Source: Sphingobacteriales bacterium
GTDB taxonomy: Bacteria; Bacteroidota; Bacteroidia; Chitinophagales; CAIOSU01
Direction of reading: 5' to 3'
Length of the DNA: 64,000 nt
Assembly (NCBI GenBank): GCA_027483645.1
Contig: JAIXUD010000002.1
Location: 124,001 to 188,000, forward strand
Each line of letters opens with the position of its first letter. The stretch's first letter is position 1. The notes beneath the pieces are model-generated. The model was not told the origin of the DNA, searched no databases, and saw only the letters and a program-made list of their open reading frames with translations. This document shows, piece by piece, positions 45,121-53,295 of the stretch. A program made the translations under genes and the position numbers.

Positions 45121-45250
45121 TGTCATGGTGAGCGTAGTCGAACCATCCATAATGTAGGTGGCAAAACACTGTATATTAGTAACAATCCAAGTAACTTTGT
45201 ACATATTATGTGTACGTATTGCGGATGGTTCGGCTCCGCTCACCATGACA
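45121..45250. repeat. 28-bp inverted repeat, TGTCATGGTGAGCG...CGAACCATCC
   Basis: Arms 45121-45148 and 45223-45250 match at 26 of 28 positions, with a 74-nt loop. The left arm and about 25 bp of the loop (ATGTAGGTGGCAAAAC) recur at 14111-14166 in opposite orientation. The unit looks like a small non-autonomous (REP/MITE-like) element. Confidence 0.8.
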
Positions 45251-45462
45251 CTCTGCAACCTCCACTTTCAAGTGGAGGAACACAATGGAACGCTTTTCAT
45301 CATTCCCTCGTTTACACCTCGTCGATGCCAATCCAATAATTTACTGGCATCCAACGAATCCTAATCGTATCTTTGCAACTTAATGCGTCCATTTTTCATT
45401 TATTAAGTCTTGAGAATTTTATCCTGAGCTTTTACCGAAGGGTGATACTCACTACTTGATAC

Positions 45463-45470
45463 TATCTTTG
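45463..45470 (+). promoter_or_regulatory. -7 promoter box of rlmN
   Basis: TATCTTTG ends 4 bp before the ATG at 45475, so the rlmN message should be leaderless. Confidence 0.55.
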
Positions 45471-45474
45471 CCAC

Positions 45475-46512
45475 ATGCCTACTATCGATATCCGTAAACT
45501 TTCTGCCGAGCAACTCAAAAATGCCATGGTAACTATGGGCGAAAAGCCTTTCCGTGCCAAGCAGGTACATGAGTGGCTGTGGAAGCGCTCGGCTATGTCG
45601 TTTGAAGAGATGACGAACCTGAGCAAGGAGCTGCGCGTGAAGTTGGAAAGCGAGTTTATGATTCGCCCGATGGTGGAGGATGTGATACAAAAAAGCAAAG
45701 ACGGCACCATAAAAATACGCTACCAACTGCACGATGGCAATATGATTGAGGGCGTGCTGATACCAGTTGAAGGACGGGTAACGGCCTGCGTATCTAGCCA
45801 AGTGGGTTGTAGCCTTAGCTGTAAATTCTGCGCTACGGGCTTTATGGGCCGCAAGCGCAACTTGGACCCTGCCGAGATATACGACCAGATTGTATTGCTC
45901 AACCGCCGCTCGCTAGAGAATTATGATATGCCGCTTACCAATGTAGTGTTTATGGGTATGGGCGAGCCGCTGCTTAACTATGCCAACGTAATGCAAGGTA
46001 TTGATTATGTAGTGTCGCCTGATGGATTGAACATGTCTGCCAAGCGTATTACGGTATCCACTGCAGGCATTGCCAAGATGATAGTGAAGCTGGGTGATGA
46101 CGGGGTGAAGTTTAACCTGGCCCTTTCGCTTCATGCTGCCAACGATAACAAGCGCAATACCATAATGGCCATTAACGAAACCAACAACCTCAACGCGTTG
46201 GTACAGGCCCTCAACTACTTTTACGATAAAACCGGCGGGCGCATTACTTTTGAGTACATCCTGTTCGATAAATTTAATGATAGCCGCACGGATGCAGAAG
46301 AGCTGGTAAAGCTTTGCCGCAAAGTACCGGGAGCCAAGGTGAACATAATTGAGTACAACAACGTGCAAGACGTGCCCTATACTAAAACCAACGAAACCCG
46401 CCGCGATGAGTTTATCCATTACTTGGAAAGCAACGACGTGGTGGCTAATGTGCGCCTAAGCCGCGGCAAAGACATCGACGCTGCTTGCGGGCAGTTGGCA
46501 AATAAAGCATGA
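45475..46512 (+). CDS. rlmN: 23S rRNA / tRNA adenine-C2 methyltransferase
   Basis: Radical SAM enzyme that methylates C2 of A2503 in 23S rRNA and A37 in some tRNAs. The cluster motif CSLSCKFCATG is present, along with FRAKQVHEWLWKR, FMGMGEPLLNY, KRITVSTAGI, LSLHAAND and, toward the end, NVRLSRGKDIDAACGQL with the second catalytic cysteine. The length of 345 residues is standard. The promoter box lies 4 bp before the start. Confidence 0.96.
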   Translation: MPTIDIRKLSAEQLKNAMVTMGEKPFRAKQVHEWLWKRSAMSFEEMTNLSKELRVKLESEFMIRPMVEDVIQKSKDGTIKIRYQLHDGNMIEGVLIPVEGRVTACVSSQVGCSLSCKFCATGFMGRKRNLDPAEIYDQIVLLNRRSLENYDMPLTNVVFMGMGEPLLNYANVMQGIDYVVSPDGLNMSAKRITVSTAGIAKMIVKLGDDGVKFNLALSLHAANDNKRNTIMAINETNNLNALVQALNYFYDKTGGRITFEYILFDKFNDSRTDAEELVKLCRKVPGAKVNIIEYNNVQDVPYTKTNETRRDEFIHYLESNDVVANVRLSRGKDIDAACGQLANKA

Positions 46513-46517
46513 TGCTC

Positions 46518-46558
46518 CAAATTTGAAGATGTGGAAATTTGAAGATTTGAAAATGAGG
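46518..46558. repeat. Array of a GAAGATTTGAAAATTT word
   Basis: The words AAATTTGAAGATgTGG, AAATTTGAAGATTTG and AAAATGAGG follow the rlmN stop codon. A hairpin CCTCGCC-aaa-GGCGAGG at 46591-46608 lies just beyond, between the convergent rlmN and repeat-protein genes, but has no T-run. Confidence 0.65.
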
Positions 46559-46619
46559 ATTGGATTTGTTTATAATTGGCAACCAATAACCCTCGCCAAA
46601 GGCGAGGCAAGCTAATCAA

Positions 46620-47723
46620 CTATTTTGCAAGTAACTGCTCAATCATTGCCTTATTTACGTTTCCTTCAAATAGGCATTGCCACACCCCGCCGTTTTGGCC
46701 GAGCTGTTTTGCGTCCCATTTCTTCCAGTACTTCTCGATAAGGTTGATTGACCATGGTAAGTCGATATTACTGCACAAGCCATGAGAGCTACTAAAATCC
46801 CACTTGGTTTCGTATTTGGCAATCAAGCCTTCGCTCCATGGTAGGGCGTAGTTACTGCTAAGGCCAAACTCTGCCCATTCCAACTCATTTTTATGCTGCT
46901 CGATAAGCTTTACACTCCATGGTAGGCCTAGGTTTCGGCTCATGGCTTCCCAGTTCCAATGTTCATGGTTGACATTGATGAACTGCTCCGTCCACACAAA
47001 ACCATGATTGCTGCTAAGGAAGTAGAGGTCAATATCCTCCGCATATTTTTCCAGCAAGTCCATCGTCCAAGGCAGTCCGCCGTTGGCAGATAGGGCCGGC
47101 CAGGCAATCTGTTCTTTATACTTTTCAATCAGTTCGTTGGTCCATGGCAGGCTTTCGTTAGCACTAAGGGTTTCCCACTCCAGCACATTTTCCAGTTGCT
47201 CCAGCATTTCGGCAGTCCAAGGGATATGTTCGTTCATGCTCAAAAACTCGAAGTTCCAAAGCCCAAGGTAACGCTCAATAAACTCCGTGCTCCATGGTAA
47301 GCCAGCGTTAAAGCTCAGTTGATCCCACACCCAATAATCGGTATGGCGGTCGATAAATTCTGGTGTCCAGGGTAATTTGGCGTTTAGGCTAATGGCAACT
47401 GGATTCCAGTCGTCATAATATTTCACCAGTAGGTCTTCGGTCCATGGCAGGGTATAATTGCTGCTCAGTATATTCCAGTTCCAGTGGTTGGCAAATTGCT
47501 CAATCAGTTCGGGGGTCCAGTTTATAAACCGGTTTGCACTTACATTTTGCCAGTTCCAGCGTTCGGCGTACTTATTGAGCATTTCCGCATTAAGGGGATA
47601 ATACTGCGAAACAAGGTCGATAAACAAACGCGGGTGCGCTTTGCTGAAACTTAACAGCATTTCTTCGGAGGTTACCTGTACGGCCGCATCCGAAATAGGC
47701 GGTTGAGGTTTTGAGTCAATCAT
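46620..47723 (-). CDS. Protein of twelve tandem 25-residue LPWTxELIEKY repeats
   Basis: A 367-residue protein. After about 45 N-terminal residues it consists of twelve tandem units of 25 residues (two are 27-28 long), each close to PWTxELIEKYxxxWxWxxLSxNxxL. Conserved in each are the Pro-Trp-(Thr/Ser) start, a Leu/Ile-Ile/Leu-Glu helix, a central Trp and a Ser-x-Asn turn. There is no signal peptide or membrane helix, so it is probably cytoplasmic. I do not recognise a named family. Such helical solenoids usually bind proteins. The minus-strand TATCTTTA at 47749-47756 is a near -7 box. Confidence 0.8.
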   Translation of the reverse strand: MIDSKPQPPISDAAVQVTSEEMLLSFSKAHPRLFIDLVSQYYPLNAEMLNKYAERWNWQNVSANRFINWTPELIEQFANHWNWNILSSNYTLPWTEDLLVKYYDDWNPVAISLNAKLPWTPEFIDRHTDYWVWDQLSFNAGLPWSTEFIERYLGLWNFEFLSMNEHIPWTAEMLEQLENVLEWETLSANESLPWTNELIEKYKEQIAWPALSANGGLPWTMDLLEKYAEDIDLYFLSSNHGFVWTEQFINVNHEHWNWEAMSRNLGLPWSVKLIEQHKNELEWAEFGLSSNYALPWSEGLIAKYETKWDFSSSHGLCSNIDLPWSINLIEKYWKKWDAKQLGQNGGVWQCLFEGNVNKAMIEQLLAK

Positions 47724-47835
47724 TGTGGTTCTTGCTTTTTCCCGTGTCTAAAGATACAGAAGTAAGCCTTTCTACGTAGCAATATCTAGAAAGTTCTACG
47801 AACAATAAAAAAAACACAAGCCAAATTTGTAAACT

Positions 47836-48582
47836 TTATTGTACAAATCCGGCCAATACATAGAGTGGCCACTGTACGGTTCTCACCTCATCATTGTTGC
47901 CCCAAGCGGCCGATAGTTTGGGCCACAAAGCTTGTAATGGATTGGTTTTATGCTGTTTAATATAAGCCTGCACGCTCGACCAGGTACTCAGGTAGCCTAC
48001 CAAATCTTCCAAGTTCCAATGCTGTTCCATCGTCATCGGCGGTACGTTAATTTGCGTAAACGGGAAGGGAATATCCGCGTATTCGTTATCAAGGTATTTG
48101 CGCTCGGGTGGCCAGTAAGCACCGATGGTACCGTGGTAAAAGTCAGTAATGACGGCATCTACAGCCGGGTGTATAGTATGTAAGCCATAGCCCCAAACCA
48201 ATATCAATGCTCCCGGCTTGGATACGCGCTTTGCCTCCGCATAAAATTGCTCAAAATTAAACCAGTGTAGCGCTTGCCCCACCGTCACCAAATCCATTAT
48301 GCCACTAGGCAGGCCGCTCGCCTCGGCAGGGGCAATGCTGTAGTCTACATTAATGGCTGGCATAGCATTCTCAATCTGTTTGGCACTCGGGTCGGTGGCA
48401 TAAACGTGCTCAAAATACTCGCTTAGCACTACAGCCACCTGCCCGTTGCCGGTGCCGCAATCCCAAGCTGCTTGGCTGCCACTGGTATTGAGCAGTATAA
48501 AATCGTACAGCTCTTGCGGGTAGTCGGGGCGGTATTTAGCGTAGTCGGCGGCTTGGGTAGAGAAGTGGTCTTTGAATTCCAT
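47836..48582 (-). CDS. Class I SAM-dependent methyltransferase
   Basis: A 248-residue methyltransferase. The SAM-binding motif is AAWDCGTGNGQVAVVLSEYF, with VYATDPSAKQIENA as the acidic second motif, then DLVTVGQALHWF. The opening FKDHFSTQAADYAKYRPDYP is typical of the UbiE/TMT1-like group, which includes trans-aconitate and small-molecule methyltransferases. The substrate is unknown. Monocistronic or followed by nothing on the same strand within 100 bp. Confidence 0.88.
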   Translation of the reverse strand: MEFKDHFSTQAADYAKYRPDYPQELYDFILLNTSGSQAAWDCGTGNGQVAVVLSEYFEHVYATDPSAKQIENAMPAINVDYSIAPAEASGLPSGIMDLVTVGQALHWFNFEQFYAEAKRVSKPGALILVWGYGLHTIHPAVDAVITDFYHGTIGAYWPPERKYLDNEYADIPFPFTQINVPPMTMEQHWNLEDLVGYLSTWSSVQAYIKQHKTNPLQALWPKLSAAWGNNDEVRTVQWPLYVLAGFVQ

Positions 48583-48632
48583 GGCTATGTAAGGTTCTAT
48601 TAGATATTTAGTTAGACAAAGGGTTAATGGCC

Positions 48633-49091
48633 TTATCTCGAAGGAAACACTCTCTCCAATTCTTCCGCGTCGACTTGATAGACATATTTTTGCAAGACCC
48701 TATATAATTCATCAAAGGTTGGAGCATTGTGAATGGCATGCTTTAAATGCTCTGGCTCTATGAATTGAGTGAGTATATCATCGTCTTGGTCCACACAATG
48801 TGAAAGTACTGCTTGCAACTCCTTAACTGGGTATGGCCCTAGTTTGGTCCACACAGCCCTTACCTCCATCATGGGATTATAAAATGTATAGGCCAATATT
48901 TTAGAAGTAAAACTGATTGCCCTACTGCCAACAAGTTTGTAACTCCATTTTTCTCCATTCCTATCGAAAGCTACATTTTCTTGTTGCCTTAAAACTACAA
49001 TTACTGCTGCGCTGCTTAGCTCTCCCGCTGCCTCTACGATTAGCGGCATTTGGTTCTTGTAAACAATGATTAACGGAAATGGTGGTTCCAT
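48633..49091 (-). CDS. Hypothetical protein
   Basis: A 152-residue soluble protein with no signal peptide or membrane helix. The N-terminal half is beta-rich (PFPLIIVYKNQMPLIVEAAG) and the C-terminal half helical. No domain is recognised. The codon use is slightly AT-rich. It follows rpsT on the same strand but is separated from it by a terminator. Confidence 0.65.
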   Translation of the reverse strand: MEPPFPLIIVYKNQMPLIVEAAGELSSAAVIVVLRQQENVAFDRNGEKWSYKLVGSRAISFTSKILAYTFYNPMMEVRAVWTKLGPYPVKELQAVLSHCVDQDDDILTQFIEPEHLKHAIHNAPTFDELYRVLQKYVYQVDAEELERVFPSR

Positions 49092-49116
49092 GCATTGAAG
49101 TTGCTGAATAAATATA

Positions 49117-49155
49117 AAAATAAGAAAAGCACGCCCCTTAACAGGAACGTGCTTT
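49117..49155 (-). terminator. Terminator of rpsT
   Basis: On the minus strand an 8-bp stem AAAGCACG / CGTGCTTT with a 14-nt loop is followed by a T-rich tract. It lies about 30 bp past the rpsT stop. Confidence 0.7.
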
Positions 49156-49183
49156 CAAATACCTTAATTTATAGTTCGGTAGC

Positions 49184-49441
49184 TTAAGCTGCCAAACCGT
49201 TTACGAACTTCGTGATCTTAGATTTAAGATTCGAAGCTTTGTTTTTGTGGATGTTCCTGCGCTTTGCCAACTTGTCGATTTTAGACAGTACCAAAGGCAA
49301 TTGCTTTTTGGCTTCTGCTGACTCGGTGGTAGCACGTAGCGTGCGGATTAGGTTACGGGTGGTTTTACCATGGTAACGGTTCTCCAAACGACGCTTGGCT
49401 ATTTGACGGATACGCTTCTTTGCTGACTTGTGATGTGCCAT
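49184..49441 (-). CDS. rpsT: 30S ribosomal protein bS20
   Basis: An 85-residue basic protein: AHHKSAKKRIRQIAKRRLENRYHGKTTRNLIRTLR, then a lysine-rich helical end. It binds 16S rRNA early in small-subunit assembly. The gene has a perfect consensus promoter and its own terminator. Confidence 0.97.
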   Translation of the reverse strand: MAHHKSAKKRIRQIAKRRLENRYHGKTTRNLIRTLRATTESAEAKKQLPLVLSKIDKLAKRRNIHKNKASNLKSKITKFVNGLAA

Positions 49442-49480
49442 TGCTGAAAATGATTCTATACTAGTTTAAAAACTGGATTG

Positions 49481-49511
49481 CAAAGATAGCGCTAATTTTT
49501 GTGTTTGCAAA
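49481..49511 (-). promoter_or_regulatory. rpsT promoter (TTTG-N19-TATCTTTG)
   Basis: Minus strand: -33 TTTG at 49508-49511, a 19-nt spacer, and -7 TATCTTTG at 49481-49488. The start codon is about 40 nt downstream, so the 5' untranslated region is about 30 nt. Confidence 0.75.
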
Positions 49512-49520
49512 TAAAAATGT

Positions 49521-49711
49521 AGTTGCGGGTTAAGAGTTACGGGTTACGGGTTGGTTTTAACTGAACAACTTGATTTTAAACCGCTCATCACAGGCAGTTT
49601 CCGCTACTCAATGCAAAGAAACACTTGTGAACTCTATTGCCTAAAATCAAGAATACATTATCTTGCATTATAAATAATCAACCCGTAACTCGCAACTCGT
49701 AACCCGTAACT
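49521..49711. repeat. Inverted arrays of the CGTAACYCG word before radC
   Basis: Left arm 49521-49553 (AGTTGCGGGTTaagAGTTACGGGTTACGGG), right arm 49679-49711 (AACCCGTAACTCGCAACTCGTAACCCG). They are imperfect inverted copies separated by 125 nt. The left arm is near the rpsT promoter; the right arm ends 3 bp before the radC start codon. Confidence 0.78.
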
Positions 49712-49714
49712 AAG

Positions 49715-50410
49715 ATGTACCCCAACGATAAACTTACCATCAAGACTTGGGCAGAGGAAGACCGCCCACGCGAAAAGCTGTTGCTAAAGGGCAAACGTGC
49801 CTTGAGCGATGCGGAATTGATAGCCATCCTCATCGGCTCGGGCAATGCTACCGAAACCGCTGTGGACTTGAGTAAACGTATATTGGCTGGCGTGGGCAAC
49901 AACCTCAACCAGTTGGGAAAGATGACGGTGGCCGACCTGTGTAAATACAAGGGCATCGGGGAGGCGAAGGCCATATCGATTGTGGCAGGGCTTGAGCTGG
50001 GCGCACGCCGCCAAGTAAGCGAGGCTGTAAAAAGCGACCTAATTAGCAGTAGCCGTGACGGTTACGAAATACTGCGCCCCATTATAGCCGACTTACCGAC
50101 TGAGGAGTTCTGGGTGCTGTTCCTCAACCGTGCTAATAAGGTAATCATGAAAGACCAAGTAAGTGCTGGCGGGGTTAACGGCACGGTGGTGGATTTGAAA
50201 GTAATCTTCAAGAAGGCATTGGAGTTATTGGCATCAGGCGTGATACTGGCGCACAACCACCCATCGGGCACCGCCCGCCCCAGCCGCGAAGACGACATTA
50301 TGACCAAACGATTGGTAGAGGCTGGCAAGCTGCTAGAGGTTCCCGTGCTGGACCACCTAATTATTACTGACAACGGGTATTTTAGCTATGCGGATGAGGG
50401 GAAACTGTGA
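49715..50410 (+). CDS. radC: RadC family JAB-domain protein
   Basis: A 231-residue protein. The N-terminal UPF0758 helix-hairpin-helix part is residues 1-95 (DRPREKLLLKGKRALSDAELIAILIGSG, with GIGEAKAISIVAGLELGARR). The C-terminal MPN/JAB metalloprotease-like domain has the metal motif LAHNHPSGTARPSREDD. RadC was thought to act in DNA repair but its function remains uncertain. It starts 3 bp after an inverted repeat array. Confidence 0.92.
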   Translation: MYPNDKLTIKTWAEEDRPREKLLLKGKRALSDAELIAILIGSGNATETAVDLSKRILAGVGNNLNQLGKMTVADLCKYKGIGEAKAISIVAGLELGARRQVSEAVKSDLISSSRDGYEILRPIIADLPTEEFWVLFLNRANKVIMKDQVSAGGVNGTVVDLKVIFKKALELLASGVILAHNHPSGTARPSREDDIMTKRLVEAGKLLEVPVLDHLIITDNGYFSYADEGKL

Positions 50411-50414
50411 TTTG

Positions 50415-50613
50415 GACCACGGACGACAGACCACGGACCACAGTTTGCTTCAAAAATGGTTAATTGTTTTTTGCCAAGCGGCCTAGCAACTACATTTCAG
50501 CGAAGTTAATATGCAAGCGTCATCCGGAAACTAAGGGGTAAGCTGTTCAATATGCAACGAGCTCGAACACCTAAATGAAGTGTCTTGTGGTCCGTGGTCT
50601 GTCGTCCGTGGTC
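50415..50613. repeat. 28-bp perfect inverted repeat, GACCACGGACGACAG word
   Basis: The arms at 50415-50442 and 50586-50613 are exact reverse complements over 28 bases, each made of the word GACCACGGACG/ACAGACCACGG. The loop is 143 nt. The right arm overlaps the YkuK-like stop codon by one base and the left arm starts 4 bp after the radC stop, so the pair fills the space between two convergent genes and could form a long hairpin in either transcript. Confidence 0.85.
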
Positions 50614-51086
50614 TAGATAACTTTATCAGCACAACAGCTACTGGCAAAAGCGTGGGGCTTGGCTTTAAAGGCAAAGCCCATACCTAGGATGTAGCCCATG
50701 GCCTCGTTAAGGGCTGGGTTCGATTTGAAATTGGGATTGGTGTTGATGTCGGCATGTACTTCAAGGGCAACATCATACTGGTCTAGCAAGTCGCAAAGGG
50801 CAAAAGAGATTTCGATGGAGCGGGCTACTTCGTTAAGCAAGCGCTCTTTCAGTGGCATTATCTGGTGCACCACCTCATTGTTGATGAGCATAAACCCGCC
50901 CTTTTTCTCCCTAAGGAAAACGATGACCGTGGCAAACTCCACCTGCTTGCCCCGCACCTCGCTATCGGTACCTATGCAAATCTTGAGCCTGTTGCCAGCT
51001 GCCGTTTCCCGCAGTATAAGGCTTTCAACTTCTTCTTTAATGGGTACGGTAAGGTGTTCTCCGTTGAAGCGTCTCCAAATTTTCAT
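50613..51086 (-). CDS. Ribonuclease H-like YkuK family protein
   Basis: A 157-residue protein of the YkuK (DUF458) family: RLKICIGTDSEVRGKQVEFATVIVFLREKKGG, then EVARSIEISFALCDLLDQYDVALEVHADINTNPNFKSNPALNEAMGYILGMGF. The acidic residues in GTDSE, SIEIS and HADIN fit an RNase H-like fold. The function is not known. It converges with radC across the 28-bp inverted repeat. Confidence 0.85.
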   Translation of the reverse strand: MKIWRRFNGEHLTVPIKEEVESLILRETAAGNRLKICIGTDSEVRGKQVEFATVIVFLREKKGGFMLINNEVVHQIMPLKERLLNEVARSIEISFALCDLLDQYDVALEVHADINTNPNFKSNPALNEAMGYILGMGFAFKAKPHAFASSCCADKVI

Positions 51087-51307
51087 ATTCTAGGGGTTTT
51101 GGGGTGAAGGATGTGGTCTATAAGTCGGCGGTTTTTAATTGGATATTAAGATAAGGAATTAATGGATATGGTGGTTGCCTTGGGGAAACAGTTTAGAAAA
51201 AACAGTGCAACTACGTTAAAGGTTTTTACCTGTGTGCTGTATTCCCGATTTGTCATGGTAAGTACAACGATTCTTTTCGGAATTACCCTTAGCTATTGAC
51301 ATTTTTT

Positions 51308-51388
51308 TCCGTGTCTTTCCGTGCCTACTCCGTGCCTTCCGTGGTTTGTTTTTTTACCACGGAGAACACGGAAAAAACCACGGAGGAC
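51308..51388. repeat. Inverted CCGTG / CACGG hairpin array
   Basis: Left arm 51308-51344 and right arm 51355-51388 consist of short CCGTG/CACGG words. A similar array class is common between genes in several bacterial phyla; here it lies between the YkuK-like and rpmE2 genes. Confidence 0.72.
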
Positions 51389-51460
51389 TAGGGAAGTAGC
51401 ATTACGTCATTGGCAGCCTCGATAGTCTTAGGTTTTCAAAAACAAAAAAAGTACGCTTGG

Positions 51461-51491
51461 TTGATTTTTTGCTAAAACCTGTGTATATTTG
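51461..51491 (+). promoter_or_regulatory. rpmE2 promoter
   Basis: TTG at 51461-51463, a 20-nt spacer and -7 TATATTTG at 51484-51491, 22 bp before the ATG. Confidence 0.6.
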
Positions 51492-51513
51492 CATTCCTTA
51501 AAAGAATCGAGTA

Positions 51514-51765
51514 ATGAAACAAGACATCCATCCTAAATCATACCGCTTTGTGGTGTTTGAAGATATCTCAGCCGGATACTCTTTCCTAACCCGCTCTACC
51601 ATTAACTCTCGCGAGACCGTGAAATGGGAAGATGGCAACGAATACCCTGTAGTTCGCTTGGAGATTTCTGACAAATCCCACCCGTTCTTCACTGGCAAAA
51701 TGAAGTTCATCGATACCGCCGGTCGTATCGAGAAATTCCAAAAGAAATACGCTACCAAGAAGTAA
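51514..51765 (+). CDS. rpmE2: 50S ribosomal protein bL31, type B
   Basis: An 83-residue protein: [21 protein letters not shown], with [37 protein letters not shown]. It lacks the zinc-binding cysteines of type A bL31, so it is the zinc-independent form. Its own promoter and a strong terminator flank it. Confidence 0.97.
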   Translation: MKQDIHPKSYRFVVFEDISAGYSFLTRSTINSRETVKWEDGNEYPVVRLEISDKSHPFFTGKMKFIDTAGRIEKFQKKYATKK

Positions 51766-51790
51766 TTTTGGTATTGATTACATACTTAAG

Positions 51791-51823
51791 AGCTGCCACG
51801 CACCCGCGTGGCGGCTTTTTTTG
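51791..51823 (+). terminator. Terminator of rpmE2
   Basis: Stem AGCtGCCACGC / GCGTGGCgGCT with an ACCC loop, followed by seven T. Confidence 0.9.
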
Positions 51824-51904
51824 TTTATGGCTTGCTTTGGTACATTTAGGGTACAATATTTGCCTATAGAGGTACATTAGCGTTGTTCAACAAACTGCTC
51901 GTTT

Positions 51905-52204
51905 ATGTTCTATCTGTTTCTTACCTGTGCATGGTTGGCGGCTGCACCCGCCTTTATGGGCTATGTGGCCAACAGCAGGGGCGAACCGATAGTGGGAGCC
52001 ATCATTTCCATCAAAGGCCCCAATTACGAGGTGGATGGCCCCACCGATGCGGAAGGCTACGGCATGATCTACCTAAATGAAGCTATCGCGGGCGATACTT
52101 GCCACGTGCTTGTTTCCGCCAGAGGGTATGTTTCCTTTAAGGATACCATTGTGATGACCCGGGATACTTTTGTAGAGTATCGGTTGAGGCGGGTTGGGGA
52201 GTAA
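51905..52204 (+). CDS. Secreted protein with carboxypeptidase-regulatory-like domain
   Basis: A 99-residue protein. Residues 1-18 are a short signal peptide (MFYLFLTCAWLAAAPA). The rest, GYVANSRGEPIVGAIISIKGPNYEVDGPTDAEGYGMIYL, then LVSARGYVSFKDTIVM, is the Ig-like beta-sandwich found in CarboxypepD_reg domains, which often appears as the N-terminal domain of TonB-linked proteins; here it stands alone. The surface role is unknown. Confidence 0.75.
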   Translation: MFYLFLTCAWLAAAPAFMGYVANSRGEPIVGAIISIKGPNYEVDGPTDAEGYGMIYLNEAIAGDTCHVLVSARGYVSFKDTIVMTRDTFVEYRLRRVGE

Positions 52205-52257
52205 TAATCTAATACTTTATCCAAGGTGATGATATATGACCGTGCAATGCAAATTTA

Positions 52258-52443
52258 TCTGAATTTGGATTTTCCAGATTTACGGATTAAAAAGGATTAA
52301 ATAAGGAATGCAGAAATTTTTCATTGCTTTCGATATAATAGTGAAAGGAATCCAAAAAATCCTTCAATCTGACGCACCTTTTCACGCTTTAGCGTAATCC
52401 AAATTCAGACAAACTCGCAACCCGTAACTCGCAACCCGTAACT
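52258..52443. repeat. Inverted TCTGAATTTGGATT repeat and CGTAACYCG array
   Basis: 14-bp arms TCTGAATTTGGATT (52258-52271) and AATCCAAATTCAGA (52396-52409) are exact reverse complements; the words AGATTTACGGATTAAAAAGGATTAA follow the left arm. A CGTAACYCG array occupies 52411-52443, ending just before lpxH. The 263-bp space between the small secreted-protein gene and lpxH contains only these. Confidence 0.75.
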
Positions 52444-52467
52444 ATTTTTACTATTTTCACCCACCAA

Positions 52468-53295
52468 ATGAACCACCTCACCTCCATCCCGCATTTTGAC
52501 GTTCCCGAGGGGAAGAAGGTGTACTTTATTAGCGATGTTCATCTCGGTACACCCGATGCCAATAGCAGCCGGGTACGCGAGAGTTTGCTAGTGGATTGGC
52601 TCACGGAGATTAGCGTAGATGCCGCGGCTTTGTTTATTGTGGGCGATTTGTTCGACTTTTGGTTTGAGTACCGAAAGGCCGTGCCGAAGGGCTATGTGCG
52701 GGTGCTGGGCAAACTGGCCGAACTGCGCGACAAAGAGCTGCCCATTTACTTCTTTACTGGCAACCACGACCAATGGATGTGGGACTATATGCAAAACGAG
52801 CTGGGCATACCCGTTTTTAAGAAGTACCAGCATACCAGCATCAACGGTAAGAAATTCTGCATCGGCCACGGCGATGGCCTCGGGCCGGGCGACCATGGCT
52901 ATAAGTTCATCAAAAAGATATTTACCAATCCCTTCTTTCAGTGGTGCTTTCGGTGGGTACACCCTGATATTGGCATAGGCATTGCTGAGTTCTGGAGCAG
53001 GCGTAGCCGCTACGCCAATGGCCCCGTGCTGGAGCGCTACTTGGGCGATGATGATGAATGGCTGTTGCAATATTGCAAAGGTGTGCTGGAAAAGGAGTAT
53101 TTTGATTACTTTATCTTCGGCCACCGCCACCTAGCTTTGGATGTTACCTTCCCTTCGGGCAGTAGGTACCTTAACCTGGGCGATTGGCTGAATTACTATA
53201 CTTATGCTGTTTTCGATGGGCAAAATGTACAAATGCTTTCGTATCGCGACACTGACCCTAGCCTTGATGTGGTGGTGCGGCAGCTTAATGGCTAG
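52468..53295 (+). CDS. lpxH: UDP-2,3-diacylglucosamine diphosphatase (LpxH-like)
   Basis: A 275-residue calcineurin-like phosphatase of lipid A synthesis. The metal-binding motifs are FISDVHLG, VGDLFDFWFEY, TGNHDQWMWDY, IGHGDGLGPGD and FGHRH. It would hydrolyse UDP-2,3-diacylglucosamine to lipid X at the inner membrane. No other lpx gene is near, but the motif set and length favour LpxH over a general phosphodiesterase. It overlaps the next gene by about 80 bp in another frame. Confidence 0.9.
   Translation: MNHLTSIPHFDVPEGKKVYFISDVHLGTPDANSSRVRESLLVDWLTEISVDAAALFIVGDLFDFWFEYRKAVPKGYVRVLGKLAELRDKELPIYFFTGNHDQWMWDYMQNELGIPVFKKYQHTSINGKKFCIGHGDGLGPGDHGYKFIKKIFTNPFFQWCFRWVHPDIGIGIAEFWSRRSRYANGPVLERYLGDDDEWLLQYCKGVLEKEYFDYFIFGHRHLALDVTFPSGSRYLNLGDWLNYYTYAVFDGQNVQMLSYRDTDPSLDVVVRQLNG

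Larger units (their letters stand above)
45054..45474. other. Gene-free stretch with repeats
   Basis: 421 bp without a gene. It holds a 28-bp inverted repeat (45121-45148 / 45223-45250), the longer dispersed repeat shared with 14111-14166, a degenerate CCTGAGC...CGAAGGGTGA unit at 45417-45449 and the rlmN promoter. Confidence 0.65.
51087..51513. other. Spacer with an inverted CCGTG array
   Basis: 427 bp without a gene. From 51308 to 51344 the word CCGTGtcttt/CCGTGcct is repeated, and 51355-51388 carries the complement (ACCACGGAGAACACGGAAAA, ACCACGGAGG). The pair forms a strong imperfect hairpin with a loop of about 10 nt. The rpmE2 promoter is at the right end. Nothing else is seen. Confidence 0.65.

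Noticed and set aside
46591-46608. CCTCGCC-aaa-GGCGAGG hairpin as a rho-independent terminator
   Set aside because: The stem is good but there is no T-run on either strand, so only a hairpin between convergent genes is claimed.
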